35,256 nt of DNA from Paraburkholderia podalyriae (lineage in GTDB: Bacteria; Pseudomonadota; Gammaproteobacteria; Burkholderiales; Burkholderiaceae): positions 1-35,256 of the forward strand of contig NZ_VZQQ01000059.1 in NCBI RefSeq assembly GCF_014397785.1. The letters are read 5' to 3'. A model generated the notes under the pieces. The model was not told where the DNA came from and made no database searches. It saw only the letters and a list, made by a program, of their open reading frames with translations. The translations under genes were made by a program, and so were the position numbers. Of the stretch, positions 7,280-14,871 are shown piece by piece. The first letter of the stretch is position 1. Each line of letters starts with the position of its first letter.

Positions 7280-8503
7280 TTAGTGTGCGGGCGCGTCGTT
7301 GCCGCCGCGCGTGTCGACCGTCGCTGCCATCGACAGGCTGATGCCGAGCGGGTGCGCGCGAAGCTCGGCCGGGTCGATCCTGACGCGCACCGGCAGGCGC
7401 TGCACGACCTTGATCCAGTTGCCGGTCGCGTTCTGCGCGGGAATCATCGCGAACGCCGAACCTGAACCGCCCGCCAGGCCCGCGACCTTGCCGTGATAGA
7501 CGACCTTGCTGCCGTACAGATCCGACTCCAGTTCGACCGGCTGACCGACGCGCACCTTGCCGAGCTGCGTCTCCTTGAAATTGGCGTCGACGTAGACAGA
7601 TTCGATCGGTACCACCGACATCAACGCCGCGCCGGTCTGAACGCGCTGCCCCACCTGGACCTGGCGGCTCGCGACGACACCGTCGACCGGCGCGCGCAGC
7701 ACGGTGCGCTCGAGATCGACGCGTGCCTGATCGCGCTTCGCGCGTGCAAGCAGGACTTCCGGATTGGTATCGACCGTCGTGTCCGCAATCAGCACCCTGT
7801 TCGCCTCGAGCGAGCCGAGCGCGGCGTCGCGGCTTGCCTTCGCCTGCAAGGCAGCAGCGCGGGCTGCGTCGAGCGCCGCCCTGGCGGTGGCAGACGCAGC
7901 GCGCGCGTTGCTCAGCTCTTCGCCCGATACGCTGCCGCTGTGGGCTAGCACTTCGCGGCGCTGCAGGTCGATCGCCGCGCGGTCAAAGTCGGCCTGGGCC
8001 GACGCGATCTGTGCGGCCATGCGGGTTTCGTCGGCTGCGTGCGCACTGACTTGCGCGCTCAGCTGCGAATCCGTGGCGACATAGCCGCGGACCTTGCGTT
8101 CGGCGCGGCCCACATCGGCCTCAGCCTGCGCGAGCGCAATCTTTGCGTCGGTGTCATCGATGACGGCCAGTACGTCGCCCTTGTGGACCTGCTCCGTATT
8201 CACGACCGGCACGCTTTTGACGATGCCGCTGACCGCCGGCGTGATCGATGCGACTTCGGCCGCGGTGTAGGCGTTATCGGTCGACACGTAATGCGACGCG
8301 ACGAAGTGCCAGTAGCTCGCGTAGCCGAGACCGGCGACGAGAATGGCGCCGCCGAGCAGCGCGAACAGCTTCTTGCGGTTCGAAGGGGGAGCGCCGGCCG
8401 CAACGCCGGTATCGGCGGGAACGGCGGGAGCAGCGGGAGCAGCGGAAGCGGGCGAGTCCGGCATCAGCGACTCGCTGGTTTTGACGAATTGCGTTTCAGA
8501 CAT
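7280..8503 (-). CDS. emrA: EmrA-like periplasmic adaptor (HlyD/membrane fusion protein family)
   Basis: This is a 407-residue protein. An Ala/Pro-rich cytoplasmic N-terminus (about residues 1–43) is followed by one membrane helix (LFALLGGAILVAGLGYASYW). Next comes the lipoyl-like half motif near STDNAYTAAEVASITPAVSG, a long alpha-helical hairpin rich in Ala and Gln (about residues 115–235), and the second lipoyl half (LRAPVDGVVASRQVQVGQRV). A beta-barrel domain completes it. The ATG has an AAGGA site that lies just after the outer-membrane gene stop, 17 bases away. It couples the EmrB-type pump to the outer-membrane channel. Confidence 0.95.
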   Translation of the reverse strand: MSETQFVKTSESLMPDSPASAAPAAPAVPADTGVAAGAPPSNRKKLFALLGGAILVAGLGYASYWHFVASHYVSTDNAYTAAEVASITPAVSGIVKSVPVVNTEQVHKGDVLAVIDDTDAKIALAQAEADVGRAERKVRGYVATDSQLSAQVSAHAADETRMAAQIASAQADFDRAAIDLQRREVLAHSGSVSGEELSNARAASATARAALDAARAAALQAKASRDAALGSLEANRVLIADTTVDTNPEVLLARAKRDQARVDLERTVLRAPVDGVVASRQVQVGQRVQTGAALMSVVPIESVYVDANFKETQLGKVRVGQPVELESDLYGSKVVYHGKVAGLAGGSGSAFAMIPAQNATGNWIKVVQRLPVRVRIDPAELRAHPLGISLSMAATVDTRGGNDAPAH

Positions 8504-8520
8504 GATCGGAGTCCTTGAAA

Positions 8521-10032
8521 TCAGCTTTGCTTGTTGGGATGGGTTGCGTCGGTTGCGGCCGGCGTGCTGGCCTGATATCCGCCGCCGAGTGCGCGCACGA
8601 GCGCGACATCGAGCGAGAAGGTGCGCGACTGGATATCGGCGAGCTGGCGCTGCGCGGAAGTCATCGTATCGGCGGCGTTCAGCACTTCGAGGTAACCGGC
8701 AAGGCCGGCGCGATAGCGATCGAGGGCGACCTGGTGCGCCTGGGCGGCGTCGTCGTAGGCGGCCTGCGTCGCTTGCAGCCGGTCCGCCAGCGCGCGTTTG
8801 CTTGCGGCCACGTCGGCCACGTCGTGCAGCGCCTTCGTCAGCGTTTCGTCGTAGTTCGCGACCGCCTCGTCGTAGGCCGCCCGCTTGCCGCGCAGTTCGC
8901 CGCGCAAACGTCCGCCGTTGAAGATAGGCAGCGTGATCGCCGGACCGAAGTTGCCGGCCAGCGAAGCCGCGTTCGTCAGCATGTTCAGGCCAAGCGACTG
9001 GAAGCCGATCGACGCGCCGAGCGTGATGTCCGGATAAAACCCGGCTCGCGCGACGTCGATCCGCTTCGCCGCCGCCTCTACGCGCAGGCGTGCAATGACC
9101 ACGTCCGGGCGGCGGCCAAGCAGGCCGAGTCCAAGGTTGGCGGGCATGCCGGCAGGCTGCGTCAGATCGACGGCCGGCGGTGCGATGCGCAAGCCGCGGT
9201 CGGGCCCGGCGCCCATCAGCGCGGCGATCTGGTTGCGCTCGAGTGCAACCGATTCATCCAGCGCGAGCAGGTCGGCCTGCGCGCTTTGCTGCTTCGACTC
9301 CGCCTGCTTCACACCTGCCTGCGTTTCGAGCCCGTTGGCGAAACGCTCCCGGAACAGCTGTGCGGATTGCGTGCGGACCTGCAGTGCCGCCTGCGCACTG
9401 TCGCGCTCGGCGAACAGACGCGCGAGGTCGGCATACGCTGCGGCGATCGACGCGGACAGCACCATGCGGGCCTGTGCCGCATCGGCGCGCGCCGCTTCGA
9501 GTTCCGACGTGGCGGCGGCTAGCGAAGCGCGATTCTTGCCCCAGAAGTCGATTTCGTAGCTGAAGTCGAGTTCGGCAGTGCCGTAGGGGCGCCATCCGTG
9601 GGGAACGAAATCCGAGGGAATACCGTTGTTGTAGCTCTGCTTTTTCTTCTGGACCGAGCCCTGCGCGCTGACTTCGGGCAGCAGCGCCGCGCCGGCCACC
9701 TGCGCCGACGCCTCGGCGTTATGCAGCCGCGCCTGGGCGGCCGCCAGCGTCGGCTCATCCTGGAGCGCTTCTCCGATCAGCGCGTTCAGTTGCGGATCGT
9801 TGTAGCCGAGCCACCACTGATCAGTGGGCCACGCAGACGCCGTGCTGCCCTGCTTGCCGCCGTCCGCACTGAGACTCTGCGCCGTCTCATATCTGCTGAT
9901 GTCCTTCGTGACCGGCTTTTGCGGCATGTCAGGCAGTTGCGCGCAGGCGCTCACCACCATCGCGAACGCGAACGCGACGGCCAGCCTCACCGGTTTCACC
10001 TGACTCCGAATGTCCGTGCTCTCTTGCATCAT
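8521..10032 (-). CDS. Outer-membrane efflux lipoprotein (NodT/OprM-type, TolC family)
   Basis: This is a 503-residue protein. The start at ATG 10032 (or 10029) is chosen because AAGGGAG precedes it; the longer frame to 10098 would run through the promoter. The signal peptide ends in a lipobox V-S-A-C with C30 as the lipidated residue. Two outer-membrane efflux protein repeats follow, each with long helices and a LGRRPDVVIARLRVEAA-type segment. It forms the outer-membrane exit duct for the EmrA/EmrB pair. It is the first gene of the operon and is divergent from the second tetR, with a good sigma-70 promoter between. Confidence 0.94.
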   Translation of the reverse strand: MMQESTDIRSQVKPVRLAVAFAFAMVVSACAQLPDMPQKPVTKDISRYETAQSLSADGGKQGSTASAWPTDQWWLGYNDPQLNALIGEALQDEPTLAAAQARLHNAEASAQVAGAALLPEVSAQGSVQKKKQSYNNGIPSDFVPHGWRPYGTAELDFSYEIDFWGKNRASLAAATSELEAARADAAQARMVLSASIAAAYADLARLFAERDSAQAALQVRTQSAQLFRERFANGLETQAGVKQAESKQQSAQADLLALDESVALERNQIAALMGAGPDRGLRIAPPAVDLTQPAGMPANLGLGLLGRRPDVVIARLRVEAAAKRIDVARAGFYPDITLGASIGFQSLGLNMLTNAASLAGNFGPAITLPIFNGGRLRGELRGKRAAYDEAVANYDETLTKALHDVADVAASKRALADRLQATQAAYDDAAQAHQVALDRYRAGLAGYLEVLNAADTMTSAQRQLADIQSRTFSLDVALVRALGGGYQASTPAATDATHPNKQS

Positions 10033-10059
10033 CGCCTGCTCCCTTCGCTCTTTTACAAT

Positions 10060-10079
10060 ACTGGACAGTCTAGTTATGA
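10060..10079. promoter_or_regulatory. Candidate TetR operator, copy B1 (over nodT -10)
   Basis: The sequence is ACTGGAC-AGTCTA-GTTATGA. It aligns with copies at 3699, 3750 and 10105 and overlaps the -10 of the efflux promoter. Its dyad symmetry is weak, so the case rests on alignment and position. Confidence 0.5.
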
Positions 10080-10095
10080 GAGCCGTGCCTGTCAA
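10067..10095 (-). promoter_or_regulatory. Sigma-70 promoter for nodT-emrA-emrB
   Basis: On the minus strand a -35 TTGACA (10090–10095) and a -10 TAGACT (10067–10072) are 17 bases apart, about 35 bases before the start at 10032. An operator-like motif covers the -10. The design mirrors the lysR-pqi promoter at 3711–3740. Confidence 0.75.
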
Positions 10096-10104
10096 CACAA
10101 ATAA

Positions 10105-10124
10105 ACTGTACGGTTCAGGTATGG
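10105..10124. promoter_or_regulatory. Candidate TetR operator, copy B2
   Basis: The sequence is ACTGTAC-GGTTCA-GGTATGG. It lies 45 bases from copy B1 and aligns with A2 at 3750. It lies upstream of the efflux -35 and probably within the tetR promoter. The right half GTATGGT is close to the inverse of ACCATAC, the left half of A1 and A2. Confidence 0.55.
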
Positions 10125-10218
10125 TAAGATCACAACATTGAAAGTCGAAGGCCGGTCACGGGCGTCGCCGCCGGCCATGTTGTTGATCGGTCTTGCAGAC
10201 AGAAGGAGGGCATTGAAA

Positions 10219-10839
10219 ATGAGAGTGAAGACAGAAGAAAAGCGGCAGGCGATCGTTGACGCCGCGTTCCAGGTGTTTTGCGAAGTGGGGTTCGAACGGG
10301 CATCCATGTCCGAGATCGCGGCGCGGGCAGGCGGATCAAAAGCCACGCTCTACAGCTATTTCGAGTCCAAGGATCTGATGTTCGCGGACGTCATGATGGC
10401 CGCCGCGGAGGAAGCCAAAGTAGCGACGGAGCTACTCAAGACCTCGCTGCCGATTCGCGAGACACTGCTGAGGTTCGGCAAACACTATCTCGCCGCCACG
10501 CTCAAGCCGCAGATACTGGCGGTGCGCCGTCTGGCAAATCACGAAGGCGGCCGCTCGCACGTCGGCGCCCTGTTTTATGAGCGCGGGCCGAAGGTCGGCT
10601 GGCAAATGGTGACTGACTTCCTGCAGCAGGCGCTTGACGGCGGGCAGCTGCGCAGCTGTAACGCAGACGTCGCGACCGCGCATCTGCGCGGGCTGTATGA
10701 AGCGGAGTTGCTGGAGCTTTGCCTGCTGGGTGTGCCGGCGGACACCAGTTCCCGCAACATCGCCAAAGTCGTTCAAAGAGCGGTCGACGTCTTCCTGGCC
10801 GCATACGGGCCCACGGACAAAGGTGACGCCGCCGCATAG
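10219..10839 (+). CDS. TetR/AcrR-family repressor, copy 2 (likely efflux regulator)
   Basis: This 206-residue protein has its ATG at 10219 after a GAAGGAGG site; the longer frame starting at 10138 lacks support. The helix-turn-helix spans residues about 8–55 with GGSKATLYSYFESK identical to the copy at 3863. The AefR-like C-terminal part carries GGRSHVGALFYERGPKVGW. Differences from copy 1 cluster around residues 52–90, the likely ligand-pocket side. It is divergent from the nodT-emrA-emrB operon, the normal arrangement for a local repressor. Cross-binding with copy 1 sites is expected from the identical recognition helix. Confidence 0.94.
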   Translation: MRVKTEEKRQAIVDAAFQVFCEVGFERASMSEIAARAGGSKATLYSYFESKDLMFADVMMAAAEEAKVATELLKTSLPIRETLLRFGKHYLAATLKPQILAVRRLANHEGGRSHVGALFYERGPKVGWQMVTDFLQQALDGGQLRSCNADVATAHLRGLYEAELLELCLLGVPADTSSRNIAKVVQRAVDVFLAAYGPTDKGDAAA

Positions 10840-10881
10840 GCAGGCGCCTGGACGGGTCGCGGAGGTCGGGAGACGGCAAGC

Positions 10882-10913
10882 GAACCGCCACCGTGTCGCC
10901 AGGTGGGCGGTTC
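10882..10913 (+). terminator. Hairpin after tetR copy 2
   Basis: GAACCGCC-ACC pairs with GGT-GGGCGGTTC with one bulged base and a 9-base loop. It begins 43 bases after the tetR stop. No T tract follows. Confidence 0.5.
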
Positions 10914-11285
10914 AGCCTGCACCGCGTCGGCAAAATCCGCCGCTTGCAACGCCTGACATGGGTATCCGCCTGCTAGCCTGTACTGGGCCCAATTGTCACT
11001 TGAATCGGCCAGTGGCTGGCTACTCTGAAACATGCCCGGATGGCGGGGCACGCCGATCTCGGTCCATGTGATCGCCGAAATCCAAAGGCGGCCGGCGAAG
11101 ATGCAGCGCCTCATCGAATTGCTGAGGGGAGCGTTGAGAGCAGTCCATTGCCCAACCAACCAGGGTCTTGCGGCCAGCGATTTGCCGACGCCATGAACGA
11201 ATCACCGGCAAACGCCGTCGCGCATCGCATGCGCCTACGGCGATGAACAGAATCCGGGTAGCCGCGACAATCGCCGGTCTCTCAG
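10914..11285. other. Gap without a supported gene
   Basis: No frame here has both a plausible start and family-like content. A plus-strand stretch at about 11035–11160 reads GWRGTPISVHVIAEIQ and RRPAKMQRLIELLRGA, which looks more protein-like than chance. It has no start and I cannot name it. It may be a gene fragment. Confidence 0.4.
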
Positions 11286-11314
11286 GTACGGCTGCGCGGG
11301 TTACGCAGCCGTAC
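11286..11314 (-). terminator. Hairpin right after the small exported protein gene
   Basis: Perfect 11-bp arms GTACGGCTGCG (11286–11296) and CGCAGCCGTAC (11304–11314) enclose a 7-base loop. It starts 3 bases after the TAA of the gene ending at 11318. This placement supports that small gene being real. Confidence 0.65.
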
Positions 11315-11317
11315 GGG

Positions 11318-11539
11318 TTATTTCGGAAGCTGGGTCGGAACTTGCGTCGACGCTTGTGCCGGAAGCTGCGGAAGCTGTGGAGGTTCCGGAAGCTGCGGCC
11401 CACCCTGTGAAAGCTGCTTCGTGGCGGGTTGCCGGGCGGAGGCTAGCTGCTGCTTCGGCAATTGCTGCGGCAGATTGCTTTGCGCAAGCACGGATGTGCT
11501 GGTAACGAATGCGAACAGTACGGGGAAGGTCTTTTTCAT
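11318..11539 (-). CDS. Small exported Pro/Gln-rich protein, unknown function
   Basis: This 73-residue protein has a typical signal peptide (MKKTFPVLFAFVTSTSVLAQ, cleavage likely after A19). The mature part of about 53 residues is made almost only of Gln, Pro, Leu, Ala and Ser in short QLPKQ/PQLPQLP units. It is probably unstructured and periplasmic. No family is recognised. No clear ribosome-binding site is visible, but a perfect hairpin follows the stop at once. It lies next to another small exported protein gene on the same strand. Confidence 0.65.
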   Translation of the reverse strand: MKKTFPVLFAFVTSTSVLAQSNLPQQLPKQQLASARQPATKQLSQGGPQLPEPPQLPQLPAQASTQVPTQLPK

Positions 11540-11597
11540 TTCAATTCTGTTCAGCCGGTTGTCTTGATCTTGACGCGATTAGCAGCCGCATGCCGTA

Positions 11598-11954
11598 TCA
11601 ACGCGCGGCCAAGATTGCCTTGTAACGCCAGGACGCCGTTGCGGTACTGAAGTCGACGGGGCTGCCCGACGCTACATTGTCTGACGGGAGGGGAGCGGAC
11701 GAACTATTCACACCACCACAGCTGTTGAACGCCTGTCGTTGTGCTTCCACGCGGGCTAACACCGCCTGAAAGTCCATTGCATGTTGTGTAGCGGCGCTCG
11801 TGCGGTCATGGTAGCCGACCGTTTGACGCTGAACCGGTTGCGCGGCCGCTTGCTCATAGGTTTGGGGACCGCTGCTGCTGGCGAATGCGGGGGTCGAAAG
11901 GGACAAGATCGACGCGACAACAGGGACGGGGATGAAGGTCTTCGACTTTTGCAT
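11598..11954 (-). CDS. Small periplasmic protein, unknown function
   Basis: This 118-residue protein starts at the ATG ending at 11954 (MQKSKTFIPVPVVASILSLS). The frame extends 18 codons further up but those residues are unlike a signal peptide. The signal sequence probably ends after PAFA. The mature protein has a single Cys (in FNSCGGVN) and a Gln/Ala-rich helix-like middle (QHAMDFQAVLARVEAQRQAF). No domain is recognised. It lies 58 bases upstream of the Pro/Gln-rich gene in the same direction and may be co-transcribed with it. Confidence 0.6.
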   Translation of the reverse strand: MQKSKTFIPVPVVASILSLSTPAFASSSGPQTYEQAAAQPVQRQTVGYHDRTSAATQHAMDFQAVLARVEAQRQAFNSCGGVNSSSAPLPSDNVASGSPVDFSTATASWRYKAILAAR

Positions 11955-12334
11955 GATCAGACTTCGTATCGAGCGTCGGATGCAGGAGACGCGGTGTTTG
12001 GGGAACAACGGTCTGGCGAGGCATGAGTGCTGTTTGCCAGTTCGTTGGTGCCAGTTTAGTCACTTACCGTCGGCTTACAAGCATCTCCGGGGCAACGGAT
12101 AGTTGCCGTCGCTGGAAGGTAAAGTGTGCAAGCTTCAATCGAAGTCCGTTGCCAAGACGCTACTTGAATATCGGAATACCTTTCGCTTGTTGTCCTGATG
12201 CCAGCGATTCGCGGTTCCCACAAACCCGTATATTGGAGATCTCGCAACTCATAATTGCGCGCCTCAAATGGCAGCGCGCTTTGCTTATACTGCATCCATC
12301 TGACACACACTTCGCTATTTACGCAGGAATACTT
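11955..12334. other. Divergent intergenic region
   Basis: This is the divergent gap between the small periplasmic protein gene (minus) and the 60-residue gene (plus). It holds a candidate -10 for the plus gene at 12286 and is more AT-rich than its surroundings. A plus-strand open frame from 12023 runs through but has no family-like content before the ATG at 12335. Confidence 0.5.
12286..12291 (+). promoter_or_regulatory. Candidate -10 element for the 60-residue gene
   Basis: TATACT lies 44 bases before the ATG at 12335, preceded by TTGCT. No good -35 is visible at the normal distance, so it would need activation or an extended -10. Confidence 0.35.
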
Positions 12335-12517
12335 ATGGCACACCAACTGACGTTCCAGATCGGATCATCGAACACGGAAGTCATTCATGAGGTCGTTCAG
12401 CATGCGTTGCGCAGCGCTGCTACGGCCTCCACCACGAATGGGGCTATCGATGTGCTCGGCCAGGCGCTACTCGAGGTCGAGCGCCTCGCCGCGCACACGA
12501 CCGTCCTGACGCACTGA
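12335..12517 (+). CDS. Hypothetical 60-residue cytosolic protein
   Basis: The gene starts at ATG 12335 with a modest AGGA site 7 bases before it. The sequence begins MAHQLTFQIGSSNTEVIHEV, followed by a second helix-like segment (GAIDVLGQALLEVERLAAHT). It is acidic to neutral, has no signal peptide or membrane helix, and no Cys. No family is recognised. The gene is isolated, followed by a region with an IS110 remnant. Confidence 0.55.
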   Translation: MAHQLTFQIGSSNTEVIHEVVQHALRSAATASTTNGAIDVLGQALLEVERLAAHTTVLTH

Positions 12518-12733
12518 GCCCTCTGCGCGCAACGACGAAGGCCACTCGATCACTCGCCCAATGGGGGCGCTTATGGCGGTTCTGTTGGCTGGTAGAGATA
12601 CCGCCTGATGTCGCCGACTCCGTTTTGATCCGGATGCCGAGATTCGCATGAACCTGTTCGATGCCCAATCTCATCTCCGAACGGACGGCTTTACGTGCTT
12701 GCAGCCCGGCTCATCGGTGCGTCGGCAACTGGC

Positions 12734-12978
12734 TCATTTTTGCACCGGCGAGAACAACACCAGATTCTTTGGTCGCCGCTTCATCGTCTGCTCGACCCAC
12801 TCGCCGGGCTCCTTTGCGTTCTCTATTACGCTACGCGCGCCGTGGATCATCAGTGTGCGTAAATAGGTGTCGCCTCTCTTGCTTGCTGATCCTGTGCAGG
12901 TTCACCTTTCCGCCTGAGCCGGTCTGCTTCGGCACGATGCCGACCCATGCGGCCAACTCCCGCCCCGAACTGAATGCT
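12734..12978 (-). pseudogene. IS110-family transposase fragment, frameshifted
   Basis: On the minus strand the sequence reads AFSSGRELAAWVGIVPKQ, then TGSGGKVNLHRISKQE. After a frame change near 12866–12875 it continues as DTYLRTLMIHGARSV and AKEPGEWVEQTMKRRP. These match the conserved C-terminal (transposase_20) region of IS110/IS116/IS902 transposases in order. The end decays into a stop near 12734 with a possible second frameshift. No N-terminal DEDD domain is seen and no IS ends were identified, so this is a dead remnant. Confidence 0.8.
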
Positions 12979-13237
12979 TAGTGTCTTAACAGGAGTGTGA
13001 GTTCGCTGATGCGGGAAGCTGACGTCCGGCGGTGCGGTGTCGCGACCGTCAGCAATCCGCCGATCAATGCGAGACGTTCGCTTACCAGGATGCGAACCAC
13101 AGCCTTTCGGTCCTCATGAAACTCTCGCATGATCGGACCTTGCAGACAGTGACGCCGCTTCAATCAGACCGTCTCCCGACTATGCGCTTTCGAGCGCCGA
13201 ACGCTTGATATCGCCCCGGCACATCGTCGCCTTGGTG
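12979..13237. other. Gap downstream of dhaK
   Basis: Between the IS110 remnant and the dhaK stop. A 61-codon minus-strand frame (12978–13163, ending SASRISELTLLLRH) is open but has no ribosome-binding site or recognisable family. I do not call it a gene. The region is probably debris from insertion-sequence activity. Confidence 0.4.
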
Positions 13238-14227
13238 CTATACACCCCACCTTAGCGCCGGCGTGTGCACGGCGCTGTCCCAATGCTTCGTCATCTCTTC
13301 GTCGAGCATGCAAAGTGTGATCGAAGCGCCTGCCATCTCGAGCGAAGTGGTCAGCGTGCCCACCTGCACGCGCGCAATTTTCAGATCGCGCTTTTGAAGC
13401 CACGCGCGCGTTGAGTTGAAGAGAAGATAAAGCTCGCCAAGCGGCGTGCCACCAAGGCCGTTCACAAGCACCAGCAAGCCAGCCCCCGCAGGCGGCTTGA
13501 GATCGTCGACGATAGCCGTTAGCAACTCCCCCGCAATCGTGTCGGCCGACGCAAATTTTGCGCGCCGCCTGCCCGGCTCGCCATGGATGCCGACGCCGAC
13601 TTCGATCTCGTCGTCGCCGATCTTGAACGTCAGCGTACCAGCTGCCGGCACCGTGCAACTGGAGAATGCGACACCCATCGAAGCCGTGTGCTTGTTGATT
13701 TGGTCGCCAAATAACTTGCATTCATCGAGGCTCGCACCGCTTTCAGCCAGGCTGCCCACCAGCTTCTCGACGATCACCGCACCCGCAACGCCGCGCCGTC
13801 CGGTCGTATAGCTGGAGTTCTCTACCGCGACGTCATCGTTAATGAGGACCATTGTATTCGGCACCTCGGACATCTCCGACGCCATTTCGAAGTTCATCAG
13901 ATCGCCCGAGTAGTTCTTCACGATGAAGAGCACGCCCGCGCCGGTATCGACGGCCTTAGCGGCAGCCATCATCTGGTCGGGTGTCGGCGATGTGAAAATC
14001 TGACCTGGGCAAGCGGCGTCGAGCATGCCATGGCCGACAAATCCTGAATGGAGCGGTTCGTGCCCCGAGCCGCCGCCCGAGATCAGCGCGACCTTGCCGG
14101 GCTTCAGGTCCTTGCGCCGCACGAACACCGGTTCGCGATTGAGTACGACCAGGTCGGCATGCGCGGCGGCGAATCCCGCCAGGCTTTCGGTGAGAAAATC
14201 GTCCACATGATTGATGAATTTTTTCAC
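13238..14227 (-). CDS. dhaK: Dihydroxyacetone kinase subunit DhaK
   Basis: This is a 329-residue protein. The start is a GTG at 14227, giving MKKFINHVDDFLTESLAGFA; it has AAGGAG at a 7-base spacing, while the longer frame has no site. DhaK hallmarks are present: the SGGGSGHEPLHSGFVGHGML loop (residues 50–69), KNYSGDLMNFEMA, and GIHGEPG with H215. In DhaK this His binds the ketose carbonyl covalently as a hemiaminal. Length is close to the family norm. It lies 2 bases after dhaL as the last gene of the ABC operon. The substrate may be dihydroxyacetone or a related short ketose such as erythrulose. Confidence 0.93.
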   Translation of the reverse strand: MKKFINHVDDFLTESLAGFAAAHADLVVLNREPVFVRRKDLKPGKVALISGGGSGHEPLHSGFVGHGMLDAACPGQIFTSPTPDQMMAAAKAVDTGAGVLFIVKNYSGDLMNFEMASEMSEVPNTMVLINDDVAVENSSYTTGRRGVAGAVIVEKLVGSLAESGASLDECKLFGDQINKHTASMGVAFSSCTVPAAGTLTFKIGDDEIEVGVGIHGEPGRRRAKFASADTIAGELLTAIVDDLKPPAGAGLLVLVNGLGGTPLGELYLLFNSTRAWLQKRDLKIARVQVGTLTTSLEMAGASITLCMLDEEMTKHWDSAVHTPALRWGV

Positions 14228-14229
14228 CG

Positions 14230-14871
14230 TCACGCTCCTTGTCCATTGTGTTGCACGAGCCGCGCGCATACCGAAGCAATCATGATCTGACTGGAGCGCG
14301 CGCCCGGATCGATATGCCCGCGCGAGCGCTCGCCGAGAAACGATGCGCGCCCCTTGGTTGCCAGCATGTCGCGGGTCGCCAGCATGTTTTCCTCCGCGAC
14401 GCGCGGCAAAGTGTCAAGCACCGCGCGCGCCGCTGCGCTTTCTGTAGCCAGTTCCTCGAAGCGCTGCGCGACCGGTATCAACACGTCCATCATCGTCTTG
14501 CTGCCGACGCCGGTCTTGCCTCGTTGTCCAACGGCCTTCACTCCCGCCGCAAAGACGCGGGCGAAGCCAGCCAGATCCATTGCATTGTTCGCGGACGCTT
14601 TCGCCATCCCGTTCAGCAACGAGAAAAATAATGGCCCGGACGATCCCCCCACCGTGGACAGCACCTTGGACGCCGCGATCTCGAGCGCGGGGCCGAACGC
14701 TTTCGCCTCGATCTCCGCGCGCGTCGCGAGCAGCGCTTCCATGCCGCGCAGCAGATTGAAGATGTGATCCCCATCGCCGATCTGCTGGTCGAGCGAAGCA
14801 ATCTCGTCGGTGTGCTCCTTCAACGCCGCATACGCGGCGTCGATGCACGTCATGACCGTTTTGCCGTTCAT
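14230..14871 (-). CDS. dhaL: Dihydroxyacetone kinase subunit DhaL (nucleotide-binding)
   Basis: This 213-residue protein is a normal-length DhaL. The Mg-nucleotide motif LDQQIGDGDHIFNL has D28, D33 and D35 in the conserved positions. GGSSGPLFFSLL and KTGVGSKTMMDVL match the other DhaL loops. It transfers the phosphoryl group to substrate held by DhaK. In PTS-type systems DhaL keeps its ADP and is recharged by DhaM; no dhaM gene is present here. The start ATG overlaps the ATPase stop as ATGA. Confidence 0.93.
   Translation of the reverse strand: MNGKTVMTCIDAAYAALKEHTDEIASLDQQIGDGDHIFNLLRGMEALLATRAEIEAKAFGPALEIAASKVLSTVGGSSGPLFFSLLNGMAKASANNAMDLAGFARVFAAGVKAVGQRGKTGVGSKTMMDVLIPVAQRFEELATESAAARAVLDTLPRVAEENMLATRDMLATKGRASFLGERSRGHIDPGARSSQIMIASVCARLVQHNGQGA
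14235..14240 (-). promoter_or_regulatory. Ribosome-binding site that fixes the dhaK GTG start
   Basis: AAGGAG on the minus strand lies 7 bases before the GTG at 14227 and inside the last codons of dhaL. The next in-frame GTG upstream is too close to it. This supports coupled translation of dhaL and dhaK. Confidence 0.7.

Larger units (their letters stand above)
10090..10839 (+). repeat. Diverged duplicate unit: tetR plus its upstream DNA, copy 2
   Basis: Partner of 3735–4486, in the same orientation and about 6.4 kb apart. Similarity covers the upstream region from TGTCAAC through the ribosome-binding site and the whole coding sequence. Confidence 0.7.

Noticed and set aside
8515..9522. 335-codon open frame on the plus strand
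   Set aside because: Antisense to the outer-membrane efflux gene, Arg/Ala-rich, no ribosome-binding site or motif.
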